Shown here one piece after another: positions 11,796 through 21,926 of a stretch of DNA of 64,000 nt; the stretch's first letter is position 1; the number at the start of each line of letters is the position of its first letter. The stretch spans positions 55,428,001 to 55,492,000 of the forward strand of contig NW_026947489.1 of the NCBI RefSeq assembly GCF_034190915.1, written 5' to 3'. Position numbers and translations under genes: made by a program. Origin of the DNA: Cavia porcellus. Its lineage: Eukaryota; Chordata; Mammalia; Rodentia; Caviidae. Under the pieces are notes generated by a model, which did not search any database, was not told the origin of the DNA, and saw only the letters and a list, made by a program, of their open reading frames with translations.

Positions 11796-12348
11796 GAAGA
11801 TACTATCTCACACACAAACTTATCCGTGTACCTACTTTAGTTTTAACATATTATTATGATAGAACCTCCTCTAAGAGCATTTAAGCTCCAAGTTGTTGCC
11901 CAAATGAATATAAAAATCACCGGACAAGAGCAGATGTGTAGCCTCCTCTGAAAGAGCACAGGTTCCCACTCACCTGTCCTAAGAAAGCTGAGCACAGAAT
12001 CCAAAGTCTCCAAATGCCCACAGCCACTGGTTACCCAGAACCCCTGAAGCAGGGGTCCGGTCTGTACCCAAGCATGGCCACTTCCACCAGAATCTGAAAA
12101 CAGACAGGCAAAGCCCTGGGCTGCCTTGAAATTTCTGGAGAGACAGGGTATGGAACCTTAGGGAAGGGTCACCACTTTTCGTGGACAGAGATTGTAGGAA
12201 TACTCAGTGTAAATTGAGATCTCAGTCTCTATTTCAGAAAATAATCAATCCTCACTGATTAACTCGTTTATCTGATCTTTCACTTTACCTAAATGAGTGA
12301 TCCAGTGCAGAAAATGAGAACACATTACAACCCTGACTGGCAACATAT
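11796..12348. other. Unique non-coding DNA
   Basis: Nothing recognised apart from short low-information ORFs. Confidence 0.4.
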
Positions 12349-12955
12349 CTGTCGAAGGCCAGGTTCAAGATAAAGACACATGGGGCTGGGGCTCAGCGGC
12401 TTAAGCGCCTGCCTTGCAAGCGCATGGTCATGAGTTCAATCCCTGGTACCGGTAAAAAAAAAAAAAAGAGAGAGAGAGAGAGATAAAAACACAAAGACCA
12501 GCTCGATGTGCCTTCCAGAAAGATAAGCAATAACCAGATTACACTATAATGGCCATCACCCGGTCCAGTTAAGTCTAGATAGACCTCCAGTCACTCAGGT
12601 GAGTGACCTGAGCATCTGCACTCATCCCTTCCCAAAAATGCCTTCATTCTCCCCATGCACTCTTGCTCTGTGACGCACTTCCCTGTTGGATCAATATTAG
12701 CTAAGTGGCTCCACTTATAATCTTCCGGGTTGATTGTAATTTAACCCACGTTGTACTCCCCTCGTGATTTTGTATCCAACTCCTGATTTTTCTGTATAAA
12801 AACGTGCTGATAGAAGCAGCCTCCATGACAAACCACTTTCAGGTCCCTTCCTATCTCTCAGGAGCAAACTCTCTCAGTAAATCTTTCGTATCCTTAACTT
12901 CCGTCGATCCTTAGAATTCATTATTAGATGTCCGGGGACATGAACTCAGGTTGCA
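12349..12955 (+). mobile_element. ERV-type LTR with nested ID SINE
   Basis: The block begins TGTCGAAGG and ends CCGGGGACA, fitting the TG...CA ends of an LTR. A TATA box (TATAAAA) lies at 12,795-12,801, and an AGTAAA poly(A)-signal variant at 12,877-12,882 follows about 80 bases later, the spacing expected for U3-R. Pyrimidine-rich U5-like DNA follows. No tRNA primer site or coding region was recognised beside it, so it is probably a solo LTR. The ID element at 12,382-12,480 interrupts its 5' part. The superfamily (ERV1 or ERVK) is uncertain. Confidence 0.6.
12382..12480 (+). mobile_element. ID SINE, young, with target-site duplication
   Basis: The body GGGGCTGGGGCTCAGCGG ... GCGCCTGCCTTGCAAGCGC ... 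CAATCCCTGGTACCGG is a tRNA-derived ID element, followed by a 14-A tail and then (GA)n. It is flanked by AGATAAAGACACA at 12,368-12,380 and AGATAAAAACACA at 12,481-12,493 (12 of 13 matching). It therefore inserted by retroposition into the LTR described above and is younger than it. Confidence 0.95.
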
Positions 12956-13321
12956 AGTTCTAAGTCTTCTTTATCATTAACAGACATCTTTTCACTTTCA
13001 TCAATCTCTAGGCACATGGATGAGACAGAAGGTAAACTTCTGAATGTGAAGAATCTGTGAACAGAATTAAAGTTATAGTGCCATCTTCAGGAGACTGAAA
13101 GTTTTTCTTTATAAAGCACCGTGTACTGTATGTATCTCATCACCTAAAAGTAGTCCTGGGTCTGGAAATAAATCTCTTTTCTGTTACAGAAAGAGGCAGT
13201 GAAACAAAGCATGCACCCTTGCAGTGAAATGCAATCAAATCCTGCAAATAACTACAGGCTTTAGTGCTCCTGGACCCAGAGAGCGTGTGACTTTCTTGGC
13301 TTATAACCGTAGACTTTTCAG
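12956..13321. other. Unique non-coding DNA
   Basis: No feature recognised. Confidence 0.4.
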
Positions 13322-13534
13322 ATGGCCAGGAGGAAAGTCAAAGTTGTCTGTGTTGCAGGGATCTGCCTCTTTTTCCTTAACTTTTTCTTGACTGTTAAAG
13401 CTGGCAGAAAACCTGTGCAGTTAAGGACCCTCCTGTGGGCCAGTGGGATGAACTTGGACACACAGTTGGACAGAAATACTGGGAAGACCATCATCACAGA
13501 ATGCGGAAGGTGGCCCCCAGGGTCCCTGTGTTGA
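13322..13534 (+). CDS. Short ORF with signal-anchor-like N-terminus (doubtful)
   Basis: A 70-codon ORF begins right after TTTTCAG, and its start has G at +4. The N-terminus is basic (MARRKVK) and is followed by a hydrophobic stretch of about 15-18 residues (VVCVAGICLFFLNFFLTV), then Lys/Arg-rich and polar sequence, ending in -GSLC. That resembles a signal peptide or type II signal anchor. I do not recognise a family. A 74-codon ORF overlaps it on the minus strand, and MaLR-like DNA begins at its stop codon. It could be a fragment of a repeat or a chance ORF. Low confidence as a gene. Confidence 0.1.
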   Translation: MARRKVKVVCVAGICLFFLNFFLTVKAGRKPVQLRTLLWASGMNLDTQLDRNTGKTIITECGRWPPGSLC

Positions 13535-13645
13535 AGTCTCATTCATTAGGATGGAAGCCTAATCTATTTGCATCCCTTCCTTGGGTAGGTGATTAGGATT
13601 GGATGAAGTCACCAGGGTGAAAATTCACATTTTCATGGGTTATTA
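13535..13645 (+). mobile_element. MaLR-like LTR fragment
   Basis: 'tgttgaagtctcattcatta', 'ggtaggtgattaggattgga' and 'tgaagtcaccagggtgaaaa' follow the sense order of MaLR/MLT LTRs (gttgaagtctcaat, ggaggtgattaggattagatgaggtcatgagggtg). Partial. Confidence 0.5.
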
Positions 13646-14406
13646 CCTCCAAGAATCCCACCAGGTATTACAGTGGATTACAATTGAAGACACAGAAGCA
13701 AAAATGCAGACTCCACAAGAAGGAACTCTTGGGAAAGCCCAAAGACAAAAAAACACAGGAAAAGCATCACCAGGGGAATTTGAAGCATCTGGCACCTTCA
13801 GCTACAGGGTGTTAAACTTGGGGGATGGAAGATAGGGGATGAGTGAGGAGAAAGACATCAACACAAGGTGGCAGTGTCACATGCAACTTTGGGCAGGGCT
13901 TTGCTAGATCCTCTGCAGGGAAGACCCGCCCACCATAAGCCCTCCAGAGGCTGTGATAAGAACCACCATCAGAAGAAAGTGAAAAGACCAGGGGACCCCC
14001 CAGAGAAAGGACAGGAGAGGGGGACTGCCTGTCTAAATGACACCTCTCAGCAGTCCTGGGCCAGAGAACTCTGTCTGGCAGTCACAGCTTGGGGCAGTCA
14101 CAGCTTGGGGCAGTCACACTCCAAAGGACATCTTATCCAAGGCCAGGTAATGCTAAGTTCTACAGAATATGGAAAGCAAGCAGGTAAAATAGCTACCCAC
14201 AAGCTTACTTGGGCCACACTTAAAACAATTTAATGCATAAGAATTAGAGTTTTCTGTCACTGTGCTTTTCAGCAATAGTCTCAGCTGATTGTGAAGCATA
14301 GACAAGGTAGGGACCAATATGTGGGCCCACCTTTGGTTGACTTCCACAGCAAATTTCAAGCAGTAAATACAGCCTGGCTCCTAATAAGAGGAATAGACTA
14401 CCCACA
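13646..14406. other. Unique non-coding DNA with a small tandem repeat
   Basis: No exon recognised. It contains 2.5 copies of a 16-base unit at 14,079-14,118, described separately. Confidence 0.4.
14079..14118. repeat. 16-base tandem repeat, 2.5 copies
   Basis: The unit CAGTCACAGCTTGGGG occurs at 14,079-14,094 and 14,095-14,110 without mismatch, followed by CAGTCACA. Confidence 0.95.
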
Positions 14407-15090
14407 AAAGGCTTTGTCCCATGGGCTCAGTGTTTGTGTTCCCCTCAGAAGCTATACGATGGAACTGAATCTCCAATGCAGTTGTGCTGGGAGATGATTA
14501 GGTCACTCCAGTGGAGCTTTTATGAATGGGATTAGTACCTGTTATGGTTTAGACCTAAAATGCCCCACAAGAGTCTCATGCATTGGCAGGTGGGGCATGG
14601 TCAGAAGGGTGACAGAACCTGAAAGTATAAATTCTTGTTTTTTTGGTACCAGGATCAAACTCATGACTTCATACATGCCAGACAGGCACTATGCCACTGA
14701 GCTATATCCCCGGCCCTGGAAGTCTATATTCTTGACCTTATTAATCAGTTTCTTGACCATCATAAGGTAAGCAGACATCCACCACCAGGGCCTTCCTTTA
14801 TGCCCACCATGGACTGAACCCACCAAAACCATGAGTGAAAACCTCTTCTCCTTTAAGTCGTGGGCATTAGGTATTTTGTCCCAGTGATGGGAAAGTGACT
14901 CATACAATGTTCTTATAAAAGAAGACTGAGGGAGCTCTTCCTCTTCTGTTCTATGAGGACACAAAAAAAGATGCAGTCAATGAGAAAAAAAAAAAAACAG
15001 GTCCTCATCAGACATAGAATCTGCTGATTGTACTTACCAAACCCAGAGCTGTGACCAGTAAATTTCTGTTGTTATGAAGGGCCATCTGAC
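14407..15090 (+). mobile_element. MaLR-type LTR(s), interrupted by an ID SINE
   Basis: A first piece (14,407-14,534) reads 'gtgttcccctcagaagc', 'gagatgattaggtcactcc' and 'tgaatgggattagtacc'. A second begins 'tgttatggtttagacctaaa' with 'gccccacaagagtctcatg' at about 14,538. It ends near 15,085 with 'ctgctgattgtacttacc', 'agagctgtgaccagtaaatt' and 'tctgttgtta', the counterpart of the MaLR 3' end (agaactgtgagcaataaatttctgtt). Two partly overlapping LTR modules suggest either a tandem or a rearranged insertion. The ID element at 14,638-14,716 splits the second piece. A short A-rich insertion lies at 14,960-15,000. Confidence 0.6.
14638..14716 (-). mobile_element. ID SINE with target-site duplication
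   Basis: On plus: T7, GGTACCAGGATCAAACTC, then 'gccagacaggcactatgcca', ending TATCCCCGGCCC. Flanks are TGAAAGTATAAATTCTTG (14,620-14,637) and TGGAAGTCTATATTCTTG (14,717-14,734), matching at 15 of 18 positions, which shows insertion into the LTR around it. Confidence 0.9.
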
Positions 15091-15439
15091 TCCTTCCACT
15101 TGGCCATGGTCAGAGTGATTTGTATTGATCTCCTACAGTGTTCAGCATGAGCTTTGTAAAACAGCTAGTAGTGAATTAACTCTCTCTGCAGCTGCAACGC
15201 AAATGTTCCACAAGACAGATGCACAGAAAAGGAAACAGACTTGTGCTGCACCCCACATCTCGCTGAGCTTCAGGGAGATGGGCGGGTTGGAAATCACACT
15301 TCGCTCACTGCAGTTTGAAAGCCCCACTATTCTCTATTGCAGGGCTTTCACTGAGGGTGAAGAGGGAGAACAAGAGCCTGCCAGGGTCAGTTTGACTCTG
15401 GACTCAGGATAAAGCCAGGTGCCAGGCCACATTGATCCA

Positions 15440-15925
15440 ATTTTCAGGGTGCAAATGCTGAACAGTACTGTGGCAAGTGGCTTTAGATGCACTGTCATGG
15501 CAGCCTAGATGGCCTGAGTCCATTCAAACCATTTCCCTTTCAAGGTCATTGTGACTTTGAAGAAAATCCAGAAGCCCCACGATGCCAGATCCTGTGAACC
15601 AGGTGGTTGAGGACGCACTGGTAAAACCAGCGTGCCTTTTTGTTGGATGGTACTGGCAGCAGCACTCACCATATTTTTTTTTATTTAAAAGGAAAAAGAG
15701 AAAAAAACAAAACAAAGCAAAACAGTATAAGGGTACAAGTAATACAGAACTACAAAAAAAAACAGTAAGAAATCCCCATTTAATAGATTACACATTATCA
15801 TCTTAGAGATAGTTGTTCAAGTCACAGGATCAAAGCATACAAAGACTCACCATATTTTTATCTATACCTGATAAAGACCCTCAGGAAAAAGGACTTCCAG
15901 AACTGCTTCAGAAAGTGGCATGAAC
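15440..15925. mobile_element. Ancient DNA-transposon-like repeat (copy 1 of 3), split by an L1 tail
   Basis: The distal part ('caccatatttttatctatac', 'gacttccagaactgcttcag', 'aaagtggcatgaac') aligns with blocks at about 32,100-32,220 and 51,895-51,960. The proximal part ('ttccctttcaaggtcattgt', 'gccagatcctgtgaacc', 'gttggatggtactggcag') aligns with about 32,000-32,130. The family resembles old mariner/Tc1-like mammalian repeats. That assignment is from memory of such repeats and is not certain. An L1 3' fragment interrupts it at 15,679-15,844. Confidence 0.5.
15679..15844 (-). mobile_element. Truncated L1 3' end with perfect 15-base target-site duplication
   Basis: ACTCACCATATTTTT occurs identically at 15,664-15,678 and 15,845-15,859. 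The insert starts with a T-rich run (the poly(A) tail seen in reverse) and then A-rich sequence similar to the 34,850-35,000 L1 3' region ('gatagttgttcaagtcacag' compared with 'attagttgttcaggttataa'). It is therefore a minus-strand, severely 5'-truncated L1 insertion, relatively young for the region. Confidence 0.75.
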
Positions 15926-17369
15926 AATGGGAGATGTTTGAACATATATCCATCGCCTGTATATTTCCATCACCTGTTGCATATGTAAGCATGTGAATGT
16001 GCACACATCTACATGCATATCTACATATGTAGCTCTCTGTGCATAGACAAATAGAACTGTATCTGTATCCCTATGTACTGTATCTACCTGTCAACCTTGG
16101 GAGTGGAGGATCAGAGGAGTGGCTTTGGGTGAAACTAAAGTATCCACCTTCTTCTCACACCATTCCCCAGCTCACACCTCCCAGAATGGCCTTCTTCTTG
16201 ACACAGCCAGGTGCCCACTCATCTTAGGCAGCCCAAATGGGTGCCTGATTCCCTGCCCCAACTGCACCTAATCTCACTTCTTCCAGTGATGACCTCTAAG
16301 GTTCCAAATATCACACTCAACCCACCAACTGCATCTCTGTTGCATCAGTTACCCATCTGTGCAGCAGAATTACTGGGGGCACCCACTTCACAGGTCCGTT
16401 GTCAGTGAGTTTGTTGCTAGGAAGGTACCATGGGAGTAGCATTCAGAAGGTGCAGTACATGGTAAGAATCCAGCAAGTGTCATCTCCCATCCTATAGAAG
16501 ACAGAAATCTTCTCTCCTCACTTTGCAAATGAGGCATTGGCACCTGTACCTTCCCCCACCCCACCCCAGCCTCTCCTCTTTGCCCACAACCTCTGTGGCT
16601 TGGTTTTTTTTTTAACTTTATCAACACAGATTTCATAGTAACCATTGTGTGTTCATGGCTGTGTGTATGTTGCTAGAGATTGAACCCAGATCCTTGAACA
16701 TGCTAAGCAAACACTGAGTCACACTTCCACTCCTGTTGAGACCTTCATGATTTGCCTCTAGATTGATTCTATGGTTGAAAACCATGCAGTGCTATTTGTG
16801 TTATGACAGCTCTATGAATATGATCACTGCACAATCAAATAACCTGCTGTGACTCTGTGTTCTTTCTCCAAATGCCCTGTGTACTAAGGGAGAACAAATA
16901 ACCTGGAGTTCATATTCCTTCTCTTCTTGGATACATGGGGAGATCACCTTGGTCATTTCAGCAACACAAACAATCTAAGCAAAGGCCAGCAGCAGCTTCC
17001 TTCATTTGCCTAACAGACACCCTTGCAATATAGATGCCGGGCACAGGGCAGACTTGTTTATAAAGACAATGACCAGTGACGTCTTCCCTTTGACTTAGAG
17101 CAATCTCTTCCCAGAGACAATCTAGGGAGATAAGCTAGATCCTGCTTCCTCTGCTTCCAAGATCTTCCAGGGGGAGGAAGAAAACCTCTCTTCCCAGAGA
17201 GGAAAGGACAGCTTTGATAGCCAGTCTCCTAGAAAGTCAGGATCTCCCAGTCTCCAGGTTCCTCAACTACGTGTCAACCCACTGTCATGCAGCGTCCACC
17301 CAAGCCTGCGGGACACTAAACCTAAGAGACCTGGACCTGACACAGACGTGAAGCCCATTTCAACCTCTT
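15926..17369. other. Non-coding DNA with an ID copy, otherwise unrecognised
   Basis: A short ATGCATAT/ACATGCAT-rich patch lies at about 15,975-16,030. The ID copy at 16,655-16,736 is listed separately. ORFs of 60-85 codons show no domains. Confidence 0.4.
16655..16736 (-). mobile_element. ID SINE (old)
   Basis: 'ttgctagagattgaacccag', 'atccttgaacatgctaagca' and 'actgagtcacacttccac' follow the reverse complement of an ID element. Poly(T) and duplications have decayed. Confidence 0.7.
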
Positions 17370-17530
17370 CCTCAAGCTTTGCATTGGCCTTCACATGGGC
17401 GGCTTCTCTGTGGGCACTTTTGAGTCTCTTCCTATAAGAAAGCAGTCTAAATCTAGATCTTCATTTTAAGATTCTTATATAATTACATCTGCAAAGACCC
17501 AATTTCCAAAGGATGGGCTCTGCGTAAACA
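17370..17530 (-). mobile_element. MLT1-like MaLR LTR fragment
   Basis: 'ccttcacatgggcggcttct', 'gagtctcttcctataagaaa', 'ataattacatctgcaaagac' and 'ccaatttccaaaggatggg' closely follow the reverse complement of MLT1 LTRs (cttcacatggc, cttataagga, aattacatctgcaaagacc, tatttccaaat). Confidence 0.75.
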
Positions 17531-17584
17531 GGATAATGCACTATGCAAGCCTCTGGACCTCTCTTCATAAGGAAAATATTAAGA

Positions 17585-17745
17585 TTTTCATTCCCATTTT
17601 ACAGACCAAGTTGCCCAAGTTATACAGATGACAAATAGCCAACTTTGCACCCAAGCAGAATGCCATTGAAGACTGTGTGGTGACGGCCAGCTGTGCTACC
17701 TCTCAATGCTTTGGGTTATAGTGGTTGTCATCAGTTTGTCATTTC
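17585..17745 (-). mobile_element. MIR SINE
   Basis: 'cccattttacagaccaagtt', 'gcccaagttatacagatgac' and 'tgcacccaagcagaatgcc' match the reverse complement of MIR (ccattttacagatgag, gcccaaggtcacacagc). Confidence 0.7.
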
Positions 17746-18014
17746 TGAGAAGAGGAAGCTATCATGCTTTTAAAAGGAGATGTTAGTAAGACAGAGGAGG
17801 CACAATCAGCCCTGGTCCATGCAAGAATCTGCTGTTCAGCCTCACAGGCCTATGAAGCACCTGTGGTGCAGCAGTGTCTGGGTACCATGTGCCCAGCAGA
17901 CAGCATTCTTGGTGTGGCATCTCCAAAGAGCCTCAGAGACAGCCATGACCAGAGCCACAGGGAAGAAAACCTCAGGCACCAAATGGGTACAGAGTTCTCA
18001 GAGCAAACGTGTGC

Positions 18015-18115
18015 ATGTTCCAGGAACTGGGCAAAACATTTTGCATATGTAGCTCATCTCATCTTCATAGCCACTAATAACTTGCTCAGGGTCAAATCCA
18101 GGTAGTCTGGCTTGG
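18015..18115 (-). mobile_element. MIR fragment
   Basis: 'ttccaggaactgggcaaaac', 'ttttgcatatgtagctcatc', 'tcatcttcatagccactaat' and 'cttgctcagggtcaaatcc' follow the reverse-complement MIR order (gctaagtgctttacatg, tctcatttaatcctcacaac, cttgcccaaggtcac). Confidence 0.65.
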
Positions 18116-18284
18116 AGCTTCCTGTTCCCCTCAGCCCTGAGAGCACAAGCACATAAGAGGTAACTTTTGGAGAATGCTCAGCCCCAGGTCAGGGTGGAGA
18201 AGGAAGGACTAGAGGTGAAATTAGGAGTCCCAGAGTCGTGGATGGAAGGTGTACCTGTCTCAATTACTTCTCTTCTCTGGGTTG

Positions 18285-18640
18285 CAACACCCAACATCCA
18301 CTACAGAAGGAAGGAGAAGCTTATTCTGGTTCACGTTTCAGTCCACAGTCAGCTGGCTCCAAGCAGAGCAGCACAGCAGAGGAGCCTGGAGGAGGACTGC
18401 ATGGTGCACAGGAAGCAGAGAGGGAAGGGAGGAGGGAAGGAGGAGTAAAACGCTTCCAGGCCACACCTCCAAGGTCCCTGTCTTCTTACAGGTAGCTGTA
18501 AATCCCCATAGTCACCTCCCAAAGGGTCCATCTGTAAGCACATATTCTTGGAGACATTCAGAGATAACATTACAGAAACATCATTTCCCTCTACTGTTAA
18601 TGAGGCTCTACTTTAGCTACAGACACACGTAGCCTGATGA
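18285..18640 (-). mobile_element. MaLR-type LTR fragment (copy 3 of the family)
   Basis: 'ggaaggagaagcttattctg', 'tcacgtttcagtccacagtc', 'agctggctccaagcagagc', 'cttccaggccacacctccaa' and 'tagtcacctcccaaaggg' are the same modules as the copies at 246, 10,641 and 39,955. Several ORFs of up to 127 codons run through this block on both strands and are by-products of the repeat. Confidence 0.65.
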
Positions 18641-19509
18641 AGTCCATACTTTAGCCACAGAAGGCATTTAAAACTGAGAGTTATATACCTGGGCCTTCTC
18701 ATGGGCGCGAATTCTATCTCCACTACACTCAATCTTACGGTTATTTACATGTTTTCAGAAAAGATTGGTTAATTGCAACCCAAAAGATAAAAAAAAGTGG
18801 AAATTTTTCCTAAAATTGTTTTGTTTTCTCCTACAAGCAAGTTCCCTGTGCCTGTAGCATTCCTGTTCAAAATTATATTTTGACTGAGAAAACTTTGCTG
18901 TATTTATTCAACTCTGATTGATAACTTTCTCTGTTTTTAAATAAATCAATAAATGTCAAAGGTATTATGGCATTTGGCTTCCATTATAAAATTATGAGAA
19001 AAATAATTTCAGCATTAAGCCACTAGATGGCAAACTCCCACAGTTTGAAGCACAAATACCACAAAAATTAACATCTAGGGGAACGTTTATAAAAATGTGT
19101 TCAAGATCCAATGCTGGCTTCTTATGCAAACAAAAAGTGTTTGTGACAGTGGCTACTCGCTTATGGAAGAAAAAATAGGATAGAAATTTAACCTTCAAAA
19201 GCAAAATTTTAACCTTCACCTGCTTCCAATCCCCATGCTCTAGGGATCAATAAAAATTATTGAAACCCAAGGGGATTTACAGGGCAAAGGAAACAAATTT
19301 TCTATGTGCTTGCAGCTGGCATAGATTTCAACCTCTCGGGACAGGGCAGAGGGCGATTTATGGTATTTCTCCTGCTCCAGCTGACTTCTCTCTTATAGAA
19401 TCCACAGCCTGGGTTCTTTTGGCTCCCAGGGGCTCACTCTCTGGTCAAGCTTGTGCCTTGAAATGGTAGCCAGCAGGCCCTGATTAATGGCAGAGAAAAT
19501 GTGTGTGCA
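18641..19509. other. Unique AT-rich DNA
   Basis: AT-rich, with T-rich and A-rich runs. No repeat, exon or RNA gene recognised. Confidence 0.45.
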
Positions 19510-19605
19510 TGGAGTCCTGGGTCTGGAACCTGGCTCTGTCCCTGACCAGCTGTACATCTGAGCAGACAATTTCACCTCTGCAAGACTCAGGGTCTTCATC
19601 TACAC
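19510..19605 (+). mobile_element. MIR SINE fragment
   Basis: 'gagtcctgggtctggaacct', 'ggctctgtccctgaccagct', 'gtacatctgagcagacaatt', 'tcacctctgcaagactcagg' and 'gtcttcatctaca' follow the sense MIR order and are cut by the microsatellite that follows. Confidence 0.75.
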
Positions 19606-19607
19606 TA

Positions 19608-19668
<61 letters not shown>
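19608..19668. repeat. Compound (TC)n(TA)n microsatellite
   Basis: About 12 TC units followed by about 18 TA units. Confidence 0.97.
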
Positions 19669-19670
<2 letters not shown>

Positions 19671-19775
19671 GAAGACATAGTTCAGTGGTAGAGCACTTGC
19701 CTAGCATATATGAAGCCCTAGGTTCAATCCCCAGTACCACAATATATATATACATATTTATATATATATAGTAAC
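19669..19775 (+). mobile_element. ID SINE placed between AT microsatellites
   Basis: 'ctgaagacatagttcagtgg', 'tagagcacttgcctagcata' and 'ggttcaatccccagtacca' form a nearly full ID body of the AGTACC-type subfamily. It is preceded by (TA)18 and followed by AATATATATATACATATTTATATA, so any target-site duplication is hidden in the AT repeat. The right-hand AT run may be the mutated A tail. Confidence 0.9.
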
Positions 19776-20419
19776 TATGCAAGGATGGCAGATAACTTAA
19801 TCACATTATCATTTCACTGTATACATAGATACAGATACACATATATATCGAATCATCATGTTGGAAACATAAATATGTACAATTTTATTTATCAGTTAAG
19901 CTTCAATGGCACTGAACTACATACAAAAACCCCGAAAAATGTATATAATATTAATATTTGCTAGTCATGTTGACTGCATTGATTAGAGGCAATGGCTTGA
20001 AGACTCCCTGCACGTGTTGGCATCGCAAAGTGGTCTGATGACTTTCACAGCTGCTCAGTTTTCCTCTCAGAGCCCCAGACTCTTGCTGTGTAAATCCGAG
20101 ACGATCCCGGGACACACACACTCCCCAGATAACATAGCCTCCTCACCACTTGGTCTTAGCTCCCAGTGCCCTCAGCGAGGTCTTCCCTGGCCAAACTACT
20201 TCACACCACAGCTCTCTGCACATCCCCTTCCTCCCTTGTGGACTTGTTTTCTGTCAACAGTTCTCATCAGCCATAACATCCAGTCCTCTCATGAGGGTGT
20301 TATCTGCCTCGCCTGCTGCAGGAAGGGGTGGACAGTGCCCTCTTTGATTGTCGCTGATGCCTGGATTTTGCAAAGCTTAACAGTGTCTGCCACACAGCAG
20401 ATGCTCAGAGTGTGAGGTA
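19776..20419. other. Unique non-coding DNA
   Basis: A 133-codon ORF from 20,014 to 20,415 has no recognisable domain. No repeat identified. Confidence 0.4.
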
Positions 20420-20550
20420 GAACTGTGACTTGTGTGTCCTGGGGTGAGTGACTTATCTTTCAAAACTCCAATCGCCACATCTCTTAAGTGGAGCATGGGT
20501 TTGCTACAAAGATTAACGAGAAGATCTGAGTGATGCCTGCCCTGCCTGGC
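20420..20550 (+). mobile_element. MIR SINE fragment
   Basis: 'gaactgtgacttgtgtgtcc', 'ggggtgagtgacttatcttt', 'caaaactccaatcgccacat' and 'aaagattaacgagaagatct' follow the sense MIR order (tgtgaccttgggcaagt, aacctctctgagcctc, aggattaaatgagat). Confidence 0.6.
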
Positions 20551-20799
20551 CTGGCTCCTCCTGGACAGGCCCTGTAATGAAATCAAGGCTGTGGGGCTGC
20601 CCAGCTCCCTGCTCCCCCAGCACCTTGCCTTCATCTTCCACGTCTGCAGAAACAGTTCCCACACACAGTGATGAAAACCACAGAAATTCGTCCTCTCATC
20701 ATTCTGAAGATCAGTGGGTGAGGGTCCGTGCCGTGGGTGAGGTCATCTGTCCTCCAGAGGCTTCAGGGAAGGCTCCTTCCTGTCTCTTTCAGCTTCTGG

Positions 20800-21020
20800 T
20801 GACTTGTGATGTCCCGTGACTTTTGGCTACATCACTCCAATCTCTGTCCATGTCTTCACCCAGTGTCTGGCTCTCCTCTTGGTCTTAATGGCACTTGTCA
20901 CTGGAGTGAATCCAGAGAACCCAGGATGAGGTCATCTCGAGATCCTTGACTTGGTTACATTGGCAAAGACTGTTCCAAATAGCAGCACATTCATAAGGGA
21001 CAGCATCAGGCCTTGGACAT
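20800..21020 (-). mobile_element. MLT1-like MaLR LTR fragment
   Basis: 'ttttggctacatcactccaa', 'tctctgtccatgtcttcacc', 'tggctctcctcttggtctta', 'atggcacttgtcactggagt' and 'aggatgaggtcatctcgag' match the reverse complement of MLT LTRs (catcactccaatctctgcc, gtcttcacatggc, ggacaccagtcat, tatgacctcat). Confidence 0.65.
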
Positions 21021-21926
21021 CTCTGGTAAAGGGGAGGAAGGGCGGGCTCTATTCACAGGCTGCAGAGGTCATTTATCAGATGCTATTTAGCAACATGGAA
21101 GGCAAAGCAGTGGAAAGCTTGGGCCCTCTCCACGTGCTAGGCATCAAGTCTATGAGACAAAAGCATGGGCAGTGGCTGTTGGGCTTGGGAAGGCTCAGTC
21201 TCCTGCATCCAGCAAGTTCTCTGGACTACCAATGGGCCGTGTCTCAAAGAAGTATTTGAAATTCAGGATGCATCTTCTCAGAGACACAGTGTCGTAAGTG
21301 GAGGTCAAGGGCTGAGCCACGTCAATCCCAAAGACTTATGTGACCTATCAAGCAGGGAATACTGTGTGCCAGGGAATTTCTAAGTCATTGCAAACTCCAT
21401 CACTACTCTAATTAGACATTCTAAATTACAAATTAAATGGTAGGCAATTTTGTGCTCTGAATACTGGGAAGATAGGTGAAATTTTTGATGGTGACTCTAT
21501 GGGACTTCAAAGGGCAAAACAATGACTCTTTATTTCCTGTCTTGAGCTTCTTTTTCCTAATGTTGCTGTGTAACTAGGGATGCTCTTCTGACTCAGCTTA
21601 AAGGTGTAAAATTACGAATCAGGTTGGCACACGGGAAAAAGCAGAAATTTTTCTGGAAGCAACCCATTAAGTTCTCCAGTCCAAAATATTTGTCTAAATA
21701 TTCTGAAATTTTCTGCATAGATGACAGCACATCATCAGAAACACTAGCTGCTCCTTCCTTTTTGATTCTTATATGTTTCCTACTGTTGTCCTGTTTTGTA
21801 GGGCTTGGGAGGTCCCTTAGTAGAATCTTGAACAGAATTACCATCCTGAATGTCTTTCTCTTTATTCTGAATTTAAAGGAGATGCATTCGGTATTATTAT
21901 GTCAGAAACAGTGAAGGATACTGTAG
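21021..21926. other. Unique non-coding DNA
   Basis: No repeat or exon recognised. Two overlapping ORFs on opposite strands at 21,593-21,914 show no domain. Confidence 0.4.

Noticed and set aside
12382..12452. tRNA gene
   Set aside because: The tRNA-like body is an ID SINE with an A tail and target-site duplication. The same applies to all other ID copies.
14079..14118. CRISPR-like direct repeats
   Set aside because: Eukaryotic DNA, no spacers between units, only 2.5 copies.
20014..20415. 133-codon plus ORF
   Set aside because: No domain, no flanking splice or promoter signals, and another frame is open over part of it on the same strand.
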